Source of the DNA: Gammaproteobacteria bacterium
GTDB lineage: Bacteria; Pseudomonadota; Gammaproteobacteria; Enterobacterales; GCA-2746155
Length of the DNA: 50,092 nt
Assembly: GCA_030589945.1 (NCBI GenBank)
Contig: JAUUZN010000010.1
Span: 1-50,092 of the forward strand
Reading direction: 5' to 3'
Positions 17,730-28,629 of the stretch are shown here, piece after piece (the stretch's first letter is position 1; the number at the start of each line of letters is the position of its first letter). A program made the position numbers and the translations under genes. The notes beneath the pieces were generated by a model that worked only from the letters and a program-made list of their open reading frames with translations, made no database searches and was not told the DNA's origin.

Positions 17730-17840
17730 TGTTTTTCCCGGGCTCAAGTATTTAATAAAGTATTTAAAAATTTCTTATTCATGGGTTTAAAAAGACCCAA
17801 TAAAAGTTTAAGTCAATTTTCTTAGAAAGAAAGCGCGCTA

Positions 17841-20060
17841 TTAGAACATTTCCTGTGGGTCAACATCTAGAGACCAGCGTACTGTTTTTGAACTTTTTTT
17901 GCTTTCTATCTCAATTATCAGGTATCTAAGTAACTTTTGCAGTGATTTACGACTTTTAGCCTGTAAAAGTAATTGAACTCGGTAATTACCCGCGCGACGA
18001 TGCATGGGTGCTGCAATGGGACCAAGAATTGAGATTGGATGATCATTATCTATATTTGTCCTCGCAATCTCAGCAACCTCTGTTAAAAATTGATCGGGAA
18101 GGGCCGCTATTTTGGCCTCTGCTCTAAACAGTGCAAGATAACTATAGGGCGGCCAGAGACACTGTTCACGTTCAACAAGTAAATCCCGTGCAAAACTATC
18201 GTAACCATCTTTAATTAAGGTTTGTATTTGTGGGTGTTCGGGGTGGCGAGTTTGAATAACCACAACTCCAGGTTTCTCCGCACGACCAGCACGACCCGCA
18301 ACCTGTATTAGCTGTTGGGCAAACTTTTCAGAAGCTCTAAAATCAGAGCTAAATAGAGCCGAGTCCATATCAACAATTGCAACCAAAGACACATTTGGAA
18401 AATGATGACCCTTAGAGAGCATTTGTGTGCCCACTAGAATTTTATAGTGACCCTTATTGATATCTTCAATATAGTTTTTCATCGAATCTTTACGACGAGT
18501 GCTATCACGATCAATGCGAATGAGCGGATAATCGGGAAACTTTTGTTCGAGCAGTGATTCAATCCGTTCCGTTCCAATACCAACTGCCGTAATATTTTGA
18601 CTATCACAGTCAGGACATTTTGATGGAACTTGCCGACTCGTATCACAATGATGACAATGCAGATGTTTAGGAGATTGGTGTAAGGTATAGCTGGTCTCAC
18701 AACGCTCGCAATTGGCCCGCCAACCGCAATCATGACACATTAAAATGGGGGCAAAGCCTCTGCGATTAAGAAAGATAATGACTTGATTGCCCTGACTAAG
18801 ATGTGCACCGATGGTCTCGATTAAGGGTCGAGATAGCCCCTGCTCCATAGGTAATCGTCGGATGTCAAATGTTTGAAACATGGGTTTTGATACTGAGCCA
18901 GGTCGCTGGCGAAGCTTTAGGTGTTGATACTTCCCATCAAGGGCATTCTGTAGGGTTTCTAATGATGCAGTAGCACTGCCTAAAACCACGGGAATGTTTT
19001 TATTTCTGGCGCGAACCAAGGCTAAATCTCTTGCTGAGTATAACCAACCCTGTTGCTGTTTAAATGAAGGGTCATGCTCTTCATCGATGATGATTAATCC
19101 TAAATCTTTCATTGGCGTAAATAGCGCACTGCGGGTGCCTATTAATATTTGATAATCACCATTGACGGTGAGCTGCCAATTTTCATAGCGTTGCTGATTA
19201 TTTAGGCCGGAATGAAACAATCCAATGGGCATATTTAATCGGTTTTGAAAGCGATTAACCAACTGTGGAGTTAATCCAATTTCGGGGACAAGCACTAATA
19301 TTTGCTTGCCCTGACTCAGCACTTTAATGATTAATTGCAAATAAACTTCGGTTTTACCGCTGCCCGTAATCCCGTCTAATAGGTGCACTTGGAATTTATC
19401 CAGCTGACAGCTGTCAACGGCTAGTTGTTGTTCCTTGGTTAATTTTGGAGCTGATCGGTGGTCGTCTGAACGTTGAACATTTAGCGTTGTTAATCGGTCC
19501 TTTTCATAGGATTCAATCCACAGGGCCTCTTTGAGTGTTCGCAACGTTTGTATTTGTATCTTTTTAGACTTGAGCTCAAGTTCACTTAATCCTGCCGTTG
19601 AGGATGTTAAAAGTTCAAGGCATAGTCGCTGTTTAGGAGCGCGAGTAATTGAATTTAAGCTCGGAGCTTGAGATGTTATCTTCCAATAGATAGTTTTCTT
19701 TACGGATAACTTTGAATTCTTACGAGTAAGGGCGGGTAACATTTTAAAGCATATGTTACCGAGTGAATAATGATAGTAAGTACTTGCCCACGAAGCTAAT
19801 TTTAGGATTTCTTCATCCAATAAAGGGACTTTGTCGAGGACGCTAAGACAGGCCTTCAATTTACTTGGCTCTACTTCAGAGTGACTCTTAATCTTTGTTA
19901 CCAGAGCGATGCGCTTACTGGGTCCAAAAGGTACCAAAACGCGACAACCTGGCTGAATTGGCACTGCATCAGAAGACTCTATTGGAGGCAGATAATCAAA
20001 GCATCTTCGTACCGGAGTAGGCAGAACAACTTCAAGTATAATTAGGTTCATTGAATTCAT
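17841..20060 (-). CDS. priA: Replication restart helicase PriA
   Basis: The 739-residue superfamily 2 helicase has an N-terminal 3'-end-binding domain (PTPVRRCFDYLPP), Walker A GITGSGKT at 230-237, DEEH at 326-329, and a zinc-binding insertion with eight cysteines (442, 445, 451, 454, 469, 472, 482, 485). Helicase motifs V-VI follow (GTQMLSKGHHFPNVSLV, QVAGRAGRAEKPG). PriA recognises stalled forks and reloads the replisome. It is divergent from rpmE, as in many gammaproteobacteria. Met4 is an alternative start. Confidence 0.97.
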   Translation of the reverse strand: MNSMNLIILEVVLPTPVRRCFDYLPPIESSDAVPIQPGCRVLVPFGPSKRIALVTKIKSHSEVEPSKLKACLSVLDKVPLLDEEILKLASWASTYYHYSLGNICFKMLPALTRKNSKLSVKKTIYWKITSQAPSLNSITRAPKQRLCLELLTSSTAGLSELELKSKKIQIQTLRTLKEALWIESYEKDRLTTLNVQRSDDHRSAPKLTKEQQLAVDSCQLDKFQVHLLDGITGSGKTEVYLQLIIKVLSQGKQILVLVPEIGLTPQLVNRFQNRLNMPIGLFHSGLNNQQRYENWQLTVNGDYQILIGTRSALFTPMKDLGLIIIDEEHDPSFKQQQGWLYSARDLALVRARNKNIPVVLGSATASLETLQNALDGKYQHLKLRQRPGSVSKPMFQTFDIRRLPMEQGLSRPLIETIGAHLSQGNQVIIFLNRRGFAPILMCHDCGWRANCERCETSYTLHQSPKHLHCHHCDTSRQVPSKCPDCDSQNITAVGIGTERIESLLEQKFPDYPLIRIDRDSTRRKDSMKNYIEDINKGHYKILVGTQMLSKGHHFPNVSLVAIVDMDSALFSSDFRASEKFAQQLIQVAGRAGRAEKPGVVVIQTRHPEHPQIQTLIKDGYDSFARDLLVEREQCLWPPYSYLALFRAEAKIAALPDQFLTEVAEIARTNIDNDHPISILGPIAAPMHRRAGNYRVQLLLQAKSRKSLQKLLRYLIIEIESKKSSKTVRWSLDVDPQEMF

Positions 20061-20106
20061 TGCTGCATATGATACATTTTATTACTGTTAATAAAAGTAA
20101 AACTGC

Positions 20107-20135
20107 TTGATCATCTTGCAGTCAGTCGTTACAAT
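20107..20135 (+). promoter_or_regulatory. Sigma-70-type promoter for rpmE
   Basis: TTGATC (20107-20112), a 17-base spacer and TACAAT (20130-20135) match the sigma-70 consensus at four of six and five of six positions. The predicted leader to the rpmE ATG is about 87 bases. Confidence 0.55.
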
Positions 20136-20228
20136 CGCGCCTCGATTTAAAAGTCAGATCGTATTTAGCGTTTCGCAGTTACTGCAAATGACTATTTGGC
20201 GAACTGCACCTATACAAAGAGGTAAGCC

Positions 20229-20441
20229 ATGAAAACAGATATACACCCAAATTATGAAATGATGACAGCAAGCTGCACTTGTGGAAATAAGATTGTAGTT
20301 CGCTCGACACTCGGTAAAGATCTTTCATTAGACGTTTGTTCTGAATGTCACCCTTTTTACACGGGTACTCAGAAGATAATGGATACTGGTGGTCGTGTGG
20401 ATCGTTTCCGTAAGCGATTTGGAAATCGTTCTGTAAGTTAA
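20229..20441 (+). CDS. rpmE: 50S ribosomal protein L31 (zinc-binding type)
   Basis: This is the 70-residue bL31 of the cysteine-containing (C+) form. Starting [11 protein letters not shown], it has zinc-ligand cysteines at 16, 18, 37 and 40 (CTC and CSEC) and the [18 protein letters not shown] signature. AGAGG precedes the ATG. L31 bridges the two ribosomal subunits. The C+ form is normally repressed or replaced by a zinc-free paralogue under zinc shortage; none is in this window. A strong terminator follows at 20469-20494. Confidence 0.98.
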   Translation: MKTDIHPNYEMMTASCTCGNKIVVRSTLGKDLSLDVCSECHPFYTGTQKIMDTGGRVDRFRKRFGNRSVS

Positions 20442-20468
20442 AACAGATTTTCTTAATCTCTACGATTT

Positions 20469-20494
20469 AAAAGGCACTTAATGTGCCTTTTTTT
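20469..20494 (+). terminator. Intrinsic terminator of rpmE
   Basis: The stem AAAAGGCAC / GTGCCTTTT with loop TTAAT is followed by a continuous T run, 28 bases after the rpmE stop. Confidence 0.9.
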
Positions 20495-20518
20495 ATGGCT
20501 GCTTTTCTTACCTATAAA

Positions 20519-20554
20519 TAGCCCTGTAGATAGCCCTGTAGATAGCCCTGTAGA
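20519..20554. repeat. Three tandem copies of a 12-bp unit
   Basis: The unit TAGCCCTGTAGA occurs three times in a row (the third ends with the same TAGA) in the convergent gap between rpmE and the penicillin-binding protein gene. It looks like a small slippage repeat without an evident role. Confidence 0.85.
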
Positions 20555-20574
20555 CACACATTAAGCAATAATGC

Positions 20575-23358
20575 TCAGAAAATGGACTCTTCCTCTTCAT
20601 CCTTTTCATTGAAGGGATCATCAACTTTAATGGGTGCAAAGTTTGAGGGTAGGTAACGCTGCCTAAAAATCTCAAAGATTGCCCCTTTCATATTAGCCGG
20701 TGCAAGAAGGCCGGTCGCCGGGTCTATTTTAGCGGTAACTAGACCATCGGGCTGCTTTAAGCTATTTTCGGGTCGACCTGCAAGAGCTGCTTCCATGAAT
20801 CCTTGCCAAATGGGTAGTGCGGCTTTACCACCAAACTCGTTATTTCCTAACCCTCGTGAATAGTCTTCAAAGCCAACCCAGGCAGTGGCAACATAATCAC
20901 CATTGTATCCAGAGAACCATGCATCTTTGGCTTGGTTTGTGGTGCCTGTTTTACCAGCAAGATCATTTCTCTTCAGTAAAGAGCTGTTTGATTGTCTGAG
21001 TGTCGGTGCAGCAGTTCCATGATGTATGACATCCTTCATCATACTGTCTATGAGAAAAATATTATCGGCCGCCACCACTCTTAACGCGACCTTATCAGAA
21101 TCAACGATCATTTCAGGTTCTAGATTAAGGGGTTGTTTGGCATCAATAATAAAATTAGGATTAGTGTCATTTAGCCTTGTATCATTTATCCCTGTAAGTT
21201 CAGGAGCATCAAAATGATCTGTGGATTGGTCTGAGCTCTTTTGTTCTTGCTCAATTTCTGCAAAGAGTTCCGCTTCAGCATTAACGCGTAATTCGTTCAA
21301 TGACTCGGAGGAAGCATTTTGTTCGAGCATTATTGCTTCGCAGTCTTCACAAACAGTCACGGGCTGTTCTTCAAAGAGAATGTTGCCGTTCGAATCTTCA
21401 ATACGTCGAATATAGAATGTATTGATTCGATAACCACCATTGGCAAAAATTGCAAAACCGGTTGCAACCTCAAGCGGTGTAAAATCGGCGGCCCCAAGTG
21501 CCAGACTATTTACTGCAGGCATTCTTGAGCGTTCGAACCCCATGTTGGCTAGGTAATTCACCGCATACCTTGGTGTAATGTCGTTGAGCAGTCTAATTGA
21601 TACGAGGTTTGTTGAGCTTTTCAAAGCATTTCTCAAACGAGTGGGTCCTTTATAGTCACCACTTGAATTTTTTGGGCGCCAGATGTTTTCACTGGAAGCA
21701 TCAACCTTAGTAAAGGGTGCGTCATTAACAACCGATGCAGCGGTATAGCCTTTTTCGAATGCTGCAGAATAAATGAAAGGTTTAATATTAGAACCGGGCT
21801 GACGTCTCGCTTGAGTGACACCGTTATATTGATAAAAATCAAAATCGAAGCCGCCAACAAGGGCACTGATGGCGCCATTGTTGGGTTGAAGTGCTACGAA
21901 GGCCGCTGATACTTCAGGAATTTGAGTGAGCTGCCAATGACCAGAGGTATCTTTAAATACTCTTATTAAATCTCCGGAAGATACAATTTCACTTGCGGTT
22001 CTTGGTGGTTTTCCTCGACGATTATCGTTTACAAAAGGTCTAGCCCATGAAAGACCATTCCATTGAATAGTGATTAATCGATCCTTGGGGTTAAATCGTT
22101 TATCAGATTTTTTGATTAGCACTTTAATAGAGTCTTCACTCAGGGAGACCACAATTCCAGGTGCTAGATCACCAACAACGCGTATGTCATTAAGAATTTC
22201 ATCTAGAGCATCGAAGTCAAGAGCCAGCATTGATTGCTCCTCTTCTAGATCTGCTTGCTCTTGGTCAGATAAGTTGAGTGCTTCGGTATTATCTTGCTCA
22301 GGTTGATTCAGGACTGCTTGTTCCAGTGAAGATGCATTAAAGGAAAGTAGAATTTGTTCTACCTCGTCAAAATGTCTCTCTGGACCTCTGTATCCATGAC
22401 GGCGATCGTAATCAACCAAAGATTGTCTTACCGAACGCCGAGAGATCTTTTGTAGGGTGCTATCAATGGTCGTATAGACATTAAAACCCTGAGTGTAAGC
22501 ATTCTCACGTCCAAAACGCTTAACCATGACCCGTCGTACCATTTCTGCAAGATAAGGTGCGTTTAACTCTACCTGCGGTTCATGTATTGCCGCAGTGAGA
22601 GGTGTAGCGAGAGCCACTTCTAATGTTTGTTGATCAATATAACCTTCGGTTAACATTCTTCTAAGCACATGGTCGCGTCTTTTGTGTGCTTTTGGAGGAT
22701 TAGATATAGGGTTGTGAGTAGTGGGGCCTTTCGGAATGCCTGCAATGATCGCGAGTTGTGGTAGTGTCAGTTTGTCGACCGTTGTTCCATAATAAACTTG
22801 AGCGGCTGCACCCACACCATAAGCGCGATGACTAAAATTAATTTTATTCCAATAAAGGGTTAAAATATCATTTTTAGTCAGATTGCGTTCTATTTTCCAA
22901 GATAAAAAGATTTCTTTTGTTTTACGGGTAAATGTTTGATCAAAACTGAGGAAAAAGTTTCTAGCAAGTTGCATGGTGATGGTACTACCACCGCCGCCAA
23001 TGCGTCCAGTGGTCACCAGTTGAACCACTGCTCTGGCAAGACCAATGGCGTCTACACCACCGTGGGAATAAAACCGTCTATCTTCAGTAGCAATTAAAGC
23101 TTGGTTTAACTGTTCGGGAATTTGGTCAAATGCAACAGGTATTCGCTTCTTCTCGCCAAAATACGAAAACAGCTTTTCATCTGCAGTATAAACTCTCATT
23201 GGAGTTTGCAGGCGAAAGTCTTTGAGCGTTTCAACTTCGGGTAATTGTGGACCGACGTATAAATACATCGACAAAAACACCAATATTGCGCCAAAAGACG
23301 TGAAAAATGTTAAGTAGACTCCAGTTTTTGCGATCTTCATTAGATATTTCTTATTCAT
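20575..23358 (-). CDS. mrcA: Penicillin-binding protein 1A (class A)
   Basis: This bifunctional peptidoglycan synthase has 927 residues. One N-terminal membrane helix (about 13-35) precedes the GT51 glycosyltransferase, with catalytic Glu92 in ATEDRRFYSHGG and GGSTITMQLARN. An ODD/OB-type middle follows with an acidic insert (about 355-390). The transpeptidase carries SNIK 523-526, STN 582-584 and KTGT 803-806. A long acidic insertion (about 665-755) starting with a CEDC pair splits the transpeptidase. PBP1A also needs a lipoprotein activator (LpoA) in enterics; none is here. Divergence from pilMNOPQ is the standard order in Pseudomonas (ponA). Confidence 0.96.
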   Translation of the reverse strand: MNKKYLMKIAKTGVYLTFFTSFGAILVFLSMYLYVGPQLPEVETLKDFRLQTPMRVYTADEKLFSYFGEKKRIPVAFDQIPEQLNQALIATEDRRFYSHGGVDAIGLARAVVQLVTTGRIGGGGSTITMQLARNFFLSFDQTFTRKTKEIFLSWKIERNLTKNDILTLYWNKINFSHRAYGVGAAAQVYYGTTVDKLTLPQLAIIAGIPKGPTTHNPISNPPKAHKRRDHVLRRMLTEGYIDQQTLEVALATPLTAAIHEPQVELNAPYLAEMVRRVMVKRFGRENAYTQGFNVYTTIDSTLQKISRRSVRQSLVDYDRRHGYRGPERHFDEVEQILLSFNASSLEQAVLNQPEQDNTEALNLSDQEQADLEEEQSMLALDFDALDEILNDIRVVGDLAPGIVVSLSEDSIKVLIKKSDKRFNPKDRLITIQWNGLSWARPFVNDNRRGKPPRTASEIVSSGDLIRVFKDTSGHWQLTQIPEVSAAFVALQPNNGAISALVGGFDFDFYQYNGVTQARRQPGSNIKPFIYSAAFEKGYTAASVVNDAPFTKVDASSENIWRPKNSSGDYKGPTRLRNALKSSTNLVSIRLLNDITPRYAVNYLANMGFERSRMPAVNSLALGAADFTPLEVATGFAIFANGGYRINTFYIRRIEDSNGNILFEEQPVTVCEDCEAIMLEQNASSESLNELRVNAEAELFAEIEQEQKSSDQSTDHFDAPELTGINDTRLNDTNPNFIIDAKQPLNLEPEMIVDSDKVALRVVAADNIFLIDSMMKDVIHHGTAAPTLRQSNSSLLKRNDLAGKTGTTNQAKDAWFSGYNGDYVATAWVGFEDYSRGLGNNEFGGKAALPIWQGFMEAALAGRPENSLKQPDGLVTAKIDPATGLLAPANMKGAIFEIFRQRYLPSNFAPIKVDDPFNEKDEEEESIF

Positions 23359-23407
23359 TGAACTATATATTAATAATAATTTAGTGTTTTAGCTAATTCT
23401 TAGACAC

Positions 23408-23438
23408 ATTATATGGGTTTTATTCTGTTTAGAGTAAA
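23408..23438 (-). promoter_or_regulatory. Candidate sigma-70 promoter for mrcA
   Basis: A perfect TATAAT on the minus strand (23408-23413) has a TTTACT upstream (23433-23438), but the spacer is 19 bases, longer than ideal. It would start mrcA transcription about 43 bases before the ATG. Confidence 0.4.
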
Positions 23439-23465
23439 TAAATTTAAAAAAAGAGTGATTTTTCT

Positions 23466-23484
23466 GATAGTTGCAAGTACTATC
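23466..23484. promoter_or_regulatory. Inverted repeat in the mrcA-pilM divergent region
   Basis: GATAGT-TGCAAGT-ACTATC is a perfect 6-bp inverted repeat with a 7-base spacer between the divergent mrcA and pilM genes. It could be an operator; no regulator is identified. Confidence 0.3.
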
Positions 23485-23487
23485 TAA

Positions 23488-24608
<1,121 letters not shown>

Positions 24609-24609
<1 letters not shown>

Positions 24610-25193
24610 TGGCCAAAATTAACCTCCTACCATGGCGTGAAGAACTCCGTGCAGAACGGAAACGACAATTTGTTGGAATCTTAGGTTTAGCTGTAGTTGT
24701 TGGAGCATTGGTATCATTACTTGTGCATATGTCCTTCGAATCGAAGATTGGTAGCCAACAAAGTAGAAATTCTTATTTAAAATCAGAGATTTCACAGCTA
24801 GATACCAAAATTAAAGAAATTTCTAAGTTAGAAAAACAACGCGAAGAACTCCTTAATAGAATGCAAATTGTTCAAGATTTGCAGCAAAGTCGACCATTGG
24901 TAGTTCGCTTATTTGACGAGCTGGTACGACAAATTCCAACGGGCGTATATCTAACCGAATTTTCTAGAAAAAAATTAAACCTATCTATCAAAGGGAAATC
25001 TGAGTCAACACCACGAATTTCAGCCTTTATGAGAAACATCGAAAAATCTCAATGGCTCAAAAAACCTGATGTAAGTGGTATTAAGGCTGACAAGAAAGGT
25101 AGCATTCCTACAACGAACTTTACCATGACAGCCAAACAAAAAGGTTTCAAGAAAGGTAAAAAGGGCAAGAATAAGGCCGGAGGTAGACGATGA
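24609..25193 (+). CDS. pilN: Type IV pilus assembly protein PilN
   Basis: The 194-residue bitopic inner-membrane protein starts with the cytoplasmic PilM-binding motif INLLPWREE. One membrane helix (about 22-42) and a coiled coil (SEISQLDTKIKEISKLEKQ) follow, then a small ferredoxin-like periplasmic domain with a lysine-rich tail. PilN pairs with PilO to form the alignment complex. Start and stop overlap both neighbours, consistent with translational coupling. Confidence 0.95.
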
Positions 25194-25825
25194 ATCTGGA
25201 TATTAATCAATTTAAAGATCTCGATATTGATAATGTCGGAGATTGGCCTGGTGTTGTAAAAGGGTTTTTCACGATAGCCGTTTTTGCAACTGTGATAGGA
25301 CTAACCTATTACTTTGATACACAGGATCAAATAACTCGGCTTGATAAAGAACATGCTAAAGAACAAGATTTAAAAAGTGAATTTGAGACAAAACAGCGAA
25401 AAGCCGTGAACTTAAACGCCTATCGTGAGCAAATGACTGAAATGTGTGAATCTTTTAAGCATATGCTTCGACAGTTACCAACAAGCACTGAAATTCCTGG
25501 TTTAATTGACGATATTTCTCAGTCTGAGGCCTACAGTGGCTTAGAGTTTGAAGAAACCAAGTATCTCAAAGAAAAGAAGGCTGAGTTTTATACGGAAAAG
25601 CCGGTGAGTATACGAGTTAAAGGAAACTACCATCAGCTTGGCAAATTTGTCAGTCGCGTATCAAGTTTACCTCGAATTGTGACAATGCACGATTACAGCA
25701 TTAAGCCTACAAAGTCTAAAACGGGTGATGATATACAACTAACTTTGGCCATTACAGCTAAAACCTATCGATATGATTCAAGTGCAGATAAAACCGCCTG
25801 TAATAAAAAGGGGGCATCTAAATGA
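25190..25825 (+). CDS. pilO: Type IV pilus assembly protein PilO
   Basis: This 211-residue bitopic membrane protein has an N-terminal cytoplasmic segment, a transmembrane helix (GFFTIAVFATVIGLTYYF, about 26-43), a periplasmic coiled coil and a C-terminal ferredoxin-like fold (VSIRVKGNYHQLGKFVSRVSSL is split between strands). The LRQLPTSTEIPGLIDDIS motif is typical of PilO. It heterodimerises with PilN and contacts PilP. Confidence 0.95.
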   Translation: MNLDINQFKDLDIDNVGDWPGVVKGFFTIAVFATVIGLTYYFDTQDQITRLDKEHAKEQDLKSEFETKQRKAVNLNAYREQMTEMCESFKHMLRQLPTSTEIPGLIDDISQSEAYSGLEFEETKYLKEKKAEFYTEKPVSIRVKGNYHQLGKFVSRVSSLPRIVTMHDYSIKPTKSKTGDDIQLTLAITAKTYRYDSSADKTACNKKGASK

Positions 25826-26352
25826 AATTGATTAAACTTAGCTTCCTAATGTCGACCATGCTGATTCTTTCAGGGTGTCTTAACGAAGGCGACCAGGATT
25901 TAAGATCGTGGGTCGGCGAAATTAAGGCATTGCCTGCAACGGGTATACCACCCTTACCTGAAATTAGACCCTATGAAGCCTTTATCTATTCGGCAGAACA
26001 TTTGCGGTCACCTTTTGAGTCAGCACGACCCGAAGCAATTGGAGAATTAGGCAGTTTAGAAAATTGTAAATCAAATATACGGCCTGATGTTAATCGTGTT
26101 CGAGAAGAACTAGAAGATTTTGCACTTCAATCACTCACAATGGTTGGTTCAATGAGCCAAGCTGGTAATGCATGGGCATTAATTCGTCAGAATTCAGGAA
26201 GTATCCATCGGGTTCAAATTGGAAATCATTTGGGCTTAAATCACGGACAAATCGTTAATATCTCAGAGCAAAACATACAACTCATGGAAACCGTTCCGAA
26301 TGGTCAGGGCTGCTGGGAATCCAGACCCATGACATTGGAGGTGAAACAATGA
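25822..26352 (+). CDS. pilP: Type IV pilus lipoprotein PilP
   Basis: The 176-residue lipoprotein has a signal peptide ending in lipobox LSGC (Cys19). A proline-rich linker (LPEIRPYEAFIY, RSPFE) leads to a beta-sandwich HR domain (LTMVGSM, WALIRQNSGSIHRVQIGNHLG). PilP is tethered to the inner membrane in most models. It connects PilN/PilO to the N0 domain of the PilQ secretin. It overlaps pilO and pilQ by four bases each. Confidence 0.95.
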   Translation: MKLIKLSFLMSTMLILSGCLNEGDQDLRSWVGEIKALPATGIPPLPEIRPYEAFIYSAEHLRSPFESARPEAIGELGSLENCKSNIRPDVNRVREELEDFALQSLTMVGSMSQAGNAWALIRQNSGSIHRVQIGNHLGLNHGQIVNISEQNIQLMETVPNGQGCWESRPMTLEVKQ

Positions 26353-28490
26353 GCCAAGGAGTAATAAAAATGAATAGCAACTGCGCAAAGGTTGGCTTGA
26401 CCAGTGGAAAATCTATCTGGACTCTTTCTTTGCATACCCGTATTTTGAAGAATTTAGCGGCAGCTTTATTTGTACTGTTATCTGCTAATTCTGTGTTTGC
26501 TGCGGTATTACAAGATATTAGTTATGCAGTACTACCAGGTAACCGAGTCGAAATACGTCTGTCGATGTCTGAAGCTGTTGATGTGAGTAGTGAATTCACA
26601 ACCAACAATCCAGCTAGAATATCCATGGACTTCAATGGTTTATCATCAGCTCTTGCAAGTAGAAGTACTCGAATTGATACGGGTGATGTGCTTGGAGTCT
26701 CTGCTGTAGAAGCACAGGGCAAGATGAGAATAGTCGTTGCTCTACTCCAGATGGAAAAGTACACCACACGTCAAGATGGTAGTGACTTTGTAATTACGGT
26801 CGGCTCTTCTTCAGCTGCGCAATCTATTTATGCTGAACCAGAACCTATGACGACCAGTGCAAATTATGATTCTGACTCAGTATCGGGTAACAATATATCT
26901 AGCTTAGACTTCAGAAGAGGTTCTGAGGGTGAGGGTCACGTAGTCCTTAATTTGTCTGATTCTGATGTGTCAGTGGACCTTCGTCAGGAAGGCAGACAAG
27001 TCATCGCAGATTTCTTTGGTACATCAATGACTAGCTCATTACTTAGAAAGCTTGATGTGATTGACTTTGGAACACCTGCAACCTATATCCAAACACGTCG
27101 TATGGGCGATATGATCCGTCTAACCATTGATACTGAAAATGAGTTTGAGTATCTTGCATACCAAACGGACAATCTCTTTACCATTGAATTAAAGCCCTTG
27201 ACTGAGGCTGAAGCTGAAAAATTAAAGGCTGAGAAAGCGAAGTTTACCGGAGAGCGTCTATCCTTAATGTTCCAAGACATTGAGATACGTGCGGTACTGC
27301 AAATTATTGCTCAGCATACGGGTTTGAATCTCGTTGCATCTGACTCGGTTAAAGGCAATCTAACATTAAGATTACAGAACGTTCCTTGGGATCAGGCCTT
27401 GGACATTATTCTCAAGACAAAAAGCCTCGATAAAAGAATCAATGGCAACGTGATGCTCGTGGATTTAGCTCAAAACATCGCTTCTCGAGAAGAGGCCGAA
27501 CTTAAGGCTCAAAATTCTGTATCACAACTTGCACCACTCAGGACTGAGCTGATTCAGGTAAATTATGCTAAGGCTTCAGAAATAGCATCACTGCTTAAGG
27601 CTACGGGTAATACCTTACTTTCTGAGCGTGGTAGTGTGTCGGTTGACGCAAGAACCAATACCTTGCTGGTACAGGATACAGCAGACAAGTTGGCTGAAGT
27701 TCGTGATTTAGCCAATAAACTTGATGTTCCAGTACGACAAGTGCAGATTGAATCTAGAATCGTGACAGCCAGTAGTGGTTGGACGGAAGAATTAGGTGTC
27801 CAGTGGGGCGCAACTAAGATTCGCAGTGAAACTACAGTCTCAGGAAGTCTTAGAGGCTCAAATGACTTAAACGCTCAAATAGGTGACGGTGAAGCGGATC
27901 TATTAGATACACTCAATGTGAGCTTACCAGTAGCAGGCGCTGCAGGTAGTTTCGGATTAACCTACGCTAACCTTTCAAAAGGATTAATTCTGGACCTAGA
28001 GCTTTCAGCTTTAGAGAATGAAAATAGAGGCGAGGTCATTGCAAGTCCAAGAGTTATTACAGCAAACCAGCAAGAAGCACATATTGAGGCGGGTGAAGAA
28101 ATACCCTTCCAAAATGCGACTTCTTCAGGGGCTACCAGTGTTCAGTTTAAGAAAGCTGTACTTTCGCTGACGGTTACACCTCAAATTACTCCAGATGATC
28201 GGATTATTCTCGATTTGACAGTGACTCAGGATACACGTGGAGAGGATACTATCTCAGGACCTGCGATTAACACACAACAGGTCACGACACAGGTACTGGT
28301 CGATAATGGTCAAACAGTAGTTCTTGGTGGAATTTACCAACAAAGAACGAACCGAGATGAAACCAAAGTTCCCTTCTTTGGAGATCTTCCAGGATTAGGT
28401 TGGATGTTCAGACATAAATCTGACACAACGGCTAAGCAAGAGTTGTTGATATTTGTGACGCCTAAAATTTTAAAAGACAATATAAAATAA
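26349..28490 (+). CDS. pilQ: Type IV pilus secretin PilQ
   Basis: The 713-residue outer-membrane secretin has a signal peptide (ALFVLLSANSVFAA) and two AMIN domains binding peptidoglycan (about 53-135 and 175-280). STN/N0 and N1 domains follow (LMFQDIEIRAVLQIIAQ, then VNYAKASEIASLLKATG). The secretin barrel is near the end, with VIASPRVITANQQEA and VLGGIYQQ. It forms the gate for pilus fibres. Two starts are plausible: ATG at 26349 (strong GGAGGTG upstream, overlapping pilP) and ATG at 26370 (AAGGAG upstream); I keep the first. A terminator follows at 28512-28546. Confidence 0.96.
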   Translation: MSQGVIKMNSNCAKVGLTSGKSIWTLSLHTRILKNLAAALFVLLSANSVFAAVLQDISYAVLPGNRVEIRLSMSEAVDVSSEFTTNNPARISMDFNGLSSALASRSTRIDTGDVLGVSAVEAQGKMRIVVALLQMEKYTTRQDGSDFVITVGSSSAAQSIYAEPEPMTTSANYDSDSVSGNNISSLDFRRGSEGEGHVVLNLSDSDVSVDLRQEGRQVIADFFGTSMTSSLLRKLDVIDFGTPATYIQTRRMGDMIRLTIDTENEFEYLAYQTDNLFTIELKPLTEAEAEKLKAEKAKFTGERLSLMFQDIEIRAVLQIIAQHTGLNLVASDSVKGNLTLRLQNVPWDQALDIILKTKSLDKRINGNVMLVDLAQNIASREEAELKAQNSVSQLAPLRTELIQVNYAKASEIASLLKATGNTLLSERGSVSVDARTNTLLVQDTADKLAEVRDLANKLDVPVRQVQIESRIVTASSGWTEELGVQWGATKIRSETTVSGSLRGSNDLNAQIGDGEADLLDTLNVSLPVAGAAGSFGLTYANLSKGLILDLELSALENENRGEVIASPRVITANQQEAHIEAGEEIPFQNATSSGATSVQFKKAVLSLTVTPQITPDDRIILDLTVTQDTRGEDTISGPAINTQQVTTQVLVDNGQTVVLGGIYQQRTNRDETKVPFFGDLPGLGWMFRHKSDTTAKQELLIFVTPKILKDNIK

Positions 28491-28511
28491 AATTTTATAA
28501 AGATGGTTTAT

Positions 28512-28546
28512 AAAGCCTGTGCATTGTAAAATGTGCAGGCTTTTTT
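28512..28546 (+). terminator. Intrinsic terminator after pilQ
   Basis: AAAGCCTG (28512-28519) pairs with CAGGCTTT (28536-28543) and continues into six Ts, 22 bases after the pilQ stop. It closes the pilMNOPQ transcript and separates it from aroK. Confidence 0.85.
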
Positions 28547-28629
28547 GCTATTTCTAATAGCTTAGCGATTAATGACTAACTCACATAATTACTACAAGAC
28601 CCTTAACAGTGTGCATTTATTGATAATCA

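Noticed and set aside
17782-17799. Hairpin TGGGT/ACCCA between priA and argS as a terminator
   Set aside because: The stem is only five base pairs with a large loop and no clear T run follows on the transcribed strand.
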